Assembly (NCBI GenBank): GCA_000949895.1
Contig: JWIT01000001.1
Span: forward strand, 310,001 to 374,000
Source: Agrobacterium arsenijevicii
GTDB lineage: Bacteria > Pseudomonadota > Alphaproteobacteria > Rhizobiales > Rhizobiaceae
Direction of reading: 5' to 3'
DNA length: 64,000 nt
This document shows positions 61,507 through 64,000 of the stretch, piece by piece. The notes below the pieces were generated by a model that had not been told where the DNA came from, ran no database searches, and saw only the letters and a program-made list of their open reading frames with translations. Within the stretch, counting starts at the first letter, position 1. Every line of letters begins with the position of its first letter. A program made the translations under genes and the position numbers.

Positions 61507-63510
61507 ATGATCGTCAATTCCGATCAAACGTCGTTCCTGTTCGGGAAGCTGACATGGGAGTCCATCCCGCTTCACGAGCCCATTCTTGTCGCGACCTTTG
61601 CGGCTGTGGCTCTGGGCGGCATCGCCGTCGTCGGCGCCCTCACCTATTTCCGGCTGTGGGGTTATCTCTGGACGGAATGGTTCACGAGTATCGATCACAA
61701 GAAGATCGGTATCATGTACATCATTCTGGCACTCATCATGCTGCTGCGCGGTTTCGCCGACGCCGTCATGATGCGCGTCCAGCAGGCGATCGCCTCCGGC
61801 GGATCGGAAGGTTATCTTCCGCCGCACCATTACGACCAGATTTTCACGGCCCACGGCGTCATCATGATCTTCTTCATGGCCATGCCGATGATCACCGGTC
61901 TCATGAACTTCGTCGTGCCGCTGCAGATCGGCGCCCGCGACGTTTCGTTCCCCTTCCTCAACAACTTCTCGTTCTGGATGACCACGGCCGGCGCCATCAT
62001 CACCATGATCTCGCTGTTCATCGGTGAATATGCGCAGACCGGCTGGCTGGCCTACCCGCCGCTTTCGGGCATTGACGGCAGTCCGGGCGTGGGTGTGGAT
62101 TATTATATCTGGGGTCTTCAGATCGCCGGTGTGGGAACGACGCTTTCGGGCATCAACCTGATCGTGACCATCATCAAGATGCGCGCGCCGGGCATGACCA
62201 TGATGCGCCTGCCGATCTTCGTCTGGACATCGCTGTGTTCCAACATCCTGATCGTGGCCTCCTTCCCAATCCTGACCGGCACGCTCGCCCTTCTGACCCT
62301 TGACCGTTACGTTGGCACCAATTTCTTCACCAACGATCTCGGCGGCAATCCGATGATGTATGTCAACCTCATCTGGATCTGGGGCCATCCCGAAGTTTAC
62401 ATTCTGGTGCTGCCGGCATTCGGCGTCTTCTCGGAAATCGTCTCGACCTTCTCCAACAAGCGCCTTTTCGGTTATGCCTCGATGGTCTACGCGACGGGTG
62501 TCATCACCATCCTCGCCTATATCGTTTGGCTGCACCACTTCTTCACGATGGGTTCCGGCGCAAGCGTCAACGCTTTCTTCGGCATCACCACGATGATCAT
62601 CTCCATCCCGACGGGTGCGAAGATCTTCAACTGGCTCTTCACCATGTATAAGGGCCGCATCAAGTTCGACGTTCCGATGCTGTGGACGATCGGCTTCATG
62701 ATCACCTTCGTCATCGGTGGCATGACCGGCGTTCTTCTCGCCGTTCCGCCTGCGGACTTCGTGCTCCACAACTCGCTGTTCCTCATCGCCCACTTCCACA
62801 ACACCATCATCGGTGGCGTGGTGTTCGGTGTGCTTGCGGGCATCGTCTACTGGTTCCCGAAGGCCTTCGGTTACCGTCTCGATCCATTCTGGGGCAAGCT
62901 GTCCTTCTGGTTCTGGTTCATCGGCTTCTATTTCGCCTTCATGCCGCTCTACATTCTCGGCCTGATGGGCGTGACCCGCCGTATCAGCCAGTTCGAGGAC
63001 AATTCGCTGCAGATCTGGTTCCTGATCGCAGCCTTCGGCGCCTTCCTGATCGCGCTCGGCATCGCCTCCTTCGTCATCCAGCTCATCGTCAGCTTCTTGA
63101 AGCGCGATCAGCTCCGTGACGTTACTGGCGATCCCTATCACGGTCGCACGCTGGAATGGTCGACCTCTTCCCCACCGCCGGCCTACAACTTCGCCTTCAC
63201 GCCGGTTGTGCATGACGTCGATGCCTGGGCGGATATGAAGAAGCGCGGTTACAGCCGTCCCGAGGAAGGCTTCATCCCGATCCATATGCCGAAGAACACC
63301 GGCGCAGGCGTCATCATCAGCGCCATCAGCGTGGTTCTTGGCTTTGCGTTGGTTTGGCACATCTGGTGGCTTGCGGCTCTGTCCATGCTCGCCGTCATCG
63401 CGGTCTCAATCGCCCATACCTTCAACTACAACCGCGATTATTACATTCCGGCTTCCGATGTTTCGACAGTGGAGACGGAACGTACGAAGCTGCTTGCGGA
63501 ACAGGCGTAA
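61507..63510 (+). CDS. cyoB: Cytochrome o ubiquinol oxidase subunit I CyoB
   Basis: Catalytic haem-copper subunit that reduces O2 to water and pumps protons. 667 residues with about 15 membrane helices. Visible ligands and channel motifs include [20 protein letters not shown] (haem histidine), [16 protein letters not shown] (CuB site and crosslinked tyrosine), WLHHFFTMG (CuB histidines) and [13 protein letters not shown] (haem histidines). Length and order match bo3 CyoB. It is separated from cyoC by 5 bp. Confidence 0.97.
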   Translation: MIVNSDQTSFLFGKLTWESIPLHEPILVATFAAVALGGIAVVGALTYFRLWGYLWTEWFTSIDHKKIGIMYIILALIMLLRGFADAVMMRVQQAIASGGSEGYLPPHHYDQIFTAHGVIMIFFMAMPMITGLMNFVVPLQIGARDVSFPFLNNFSFWMTTAGAIITMISLFIGEYAQTGWLAYPPLSGIDGSPGVGVDYYIWGLQIAGVGTTLSGINLIVTIIKMRAPGMTMMRLPIFVWTSLCSNILIVASFPILTGTLALLTLDRYVGTNFFTNDLGGNPMMYVNLIWIWGHPEVYILVLPAFGVFSEIVSTFSNKRLFGYASMVYATGVITILAYIVWLHHFFTMGSGASVNAFFGITTMIISIPTGAKIFNWLFTMYKGRIKFDVPMLWTIGFMITFVIGGMTGVLLAVPPADFVLHNSLFLIAHFHNTIIGGVVFGVLAGIVYWFPKAFGYRLDPFWGKLSFWFWFIGFYFAFMPLYILGLMGVTRRISQFEDNSLQIWFLIAAFGAFLIALGIASFVIQLIVSFLKRDQLRDVTGDPYHGRTLEWSTSSPPPAYNFAFTPVVHDVDAWADMKKRGYSRPEEGFIPIHMPKNTGAGVIISAISVVLGFALVWHIWWLAALSMLAVIAVSIAHTFNYNRDYYIPASDVSTVETERTKLLAEQA

Positions 63511-63515
63511 AGAAT

Positions 63516-64000
63516 ATGGCTCATACACCTGCACAAAGCGCCGCCGGCGCGGAAACACCGGTCTTCTACCTGAAGGAAGATCACCACCCGGAGAACGGCA
63601 CCTCGCTGGGCTTCTGGCTCTATCTGATGAGCGACTGCCTCATCTTCGCGACGCTGTTTGCCACCTATGCCGTTGTCGGCCGCAACTACGCGGCCGGCCC
63701 TTCGGGCGCAGACCTTTTCGATCTCAAGCTCGTGGCGATCAACACCGCCTTCCTGCTTTTCTCCTCCATCACCTATGGCTTCGCCATGCTGGAAATGGAA
63801 AAGCAGAAGGTGAAGTCCACGCTGGTGTGGCTCGGAATTACCGGCCTCTTCGGCCTCGCCTTCCTCGCCGTCGAACTTTACGAGTTCCATCACCTGATCG
63901 AAGAAGGCGCCGGCCCGCAGCGCTCGGCGTTCCTTTCGGCTTTCTTCGCGCTGGTCGGCACGCACGGTCTGCACGTCACCTTCGGCACCATCTGGCTCGT
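63516..64000 (+). CDS. cyoC: Cytochrome o ubiquinol oxidase subunit III CyoC, C-terminus cut by window edge
   Basis: The ATG at 63516 follows the cyoB stop after 5 bp. The visible 161 codons encode MAHTPAQSAAGAETPVFYLK, then the subunit III helices (TSLGFWLYLMSDCLIFATLFATYAVVG, LFSSITYGFAMLEMEK, LVWLGITGLFGLAFLAVELYEFHHL and AFFALVGTHGLHVTFGTIWL). The frame is open to the window edge, so the last 40-50 residues are missing. cyoD and possibly others would follow. Confidence 0.94.
   Translation, partial: MAHTPAQSAAGAETPVFYLKEDHHPENGTSLGFWLYLMSDCLIFATLFATYAVVGRNYAAGPSGADLFDLKLVAINTAFLLFSSITYGFAMLEMEKQKVKSTLVWLGITGLFGLAFLAVELYEFHHLIEEGAGPQRSAFLSAFFALVGTHGLHVTFGTIWL

Noticed and set aside
61330-63360. 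A 676-codon minus-strand open frame opposite cyoB
   Set aside because: It is rich in D, E, H and R, the mirror of a membrane protein's codons. cyoB on the plus strand has all its metal-ligand motifs.
1-64000. CRISPR array, insertion sequence, prophage, tRNA or rRNA
   Set aside because: No regularly spaced direct repeats, transposase or integrase motifs, terminal inverted repeats with target duplication, tRNA cloverleaf or conserved rRNA sequence was seen on either strand.

Overview
The window is a gene-dense alphaproteobacterial chromosome segment. It most resembles the circular chromosome of an Agrobacterium tumefaciens/fabrum-type Rhizobiaceae member: a RirA with its three cluster cysteines, an Irr next to fabA-fabB-fabI, a large C-P lyase locus of rhizobial layout, and short dispersed palindromes with a gcgaaaaccgc-like core. 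I call about 57 protein genes and see no rRNA, tRNA, CRISPR, insertion sequence or prophage. Both ends cut genes: an iron-binding protein gene at the left edge and cyoC at the right.

Layout. 1-2.9 kb: iron uptake (fbpA-like, partial) divergent from rirA, then an AbrB-family membrane protein. 3.0-6.8 kb: four-gene osmoprotectant ABC transporter (OsmF/YehYXW type). 6.9-11.6 kb: gluconokinase, then an opposite-strand group of a gamma-glutamylputrescine oxidase-like protein, a gamma-glutamylputrescine synthetase-like protein and a DadA-like oxidase. 11.7-17.6 kb: yejABEF-type peptide importer. 17.8-21.4 kb: murein endopeptidase MepA, methylglyoxal synthase, glucokinase, DapB.

21.4-34.7 kb holds the C-P lyase locus: phnF (divergent), phnGHIJKL, a hexapeptide-repeat transferase, phnCDE1E2, a DUF1045 2H-phosphoesterase, phnM and phnN. 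Two PhoB-box candidates (22130-22147 and 27681-27709) and a PhnF-type operator explain phosphate control. No phnP is present in the window, so the DUF1045 protein is a candidate for the missing cyclic-phosphate step. 34.8-37.7 kb: AraC regulator, an HTH-only LuxR-like protein and an Ldh-type oxidoreductase. 37.9-40.4 kb: exbB-exbD-tonB. 40.6-44.0 kb: NitT/TauT-type ABC importer with its own HutC-family regulator and a perfect 14-bp palindrome upstream. 44.2-46.2 kb: DUF1275 protein, small secreted protein, TRIC-family channel. 46.3-49.7 kb: irr divergent from fabA-fabB-fabI. 49.8-51.0 kb: two TadE-like pseudopilins. 51.0-58.3 kb: a very large GltB-like protein overlapping a CysJ-type diflavin reductase. 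58.7-60.1 kb: MFS transporter. 60.4 kb to the end: cyoABC terminal oxidase.

Two themes stand out. Iron control is concentrated here: both master regulators (RirA and Irr), a RirA-type operator, an Irr-box-like motif in the rirA promoter, and TonB-ExbBD. Phosphate scavenging is the other. The most unusual unit is the GltB-like/diflavin pair: a complete glutaminase-synthase polypeptide of 1837 residues with an altered Fe-S loop spacing, no GltD beside it, and a CysJ-type reductase translationally coupled to it in place of the normal electron donor.
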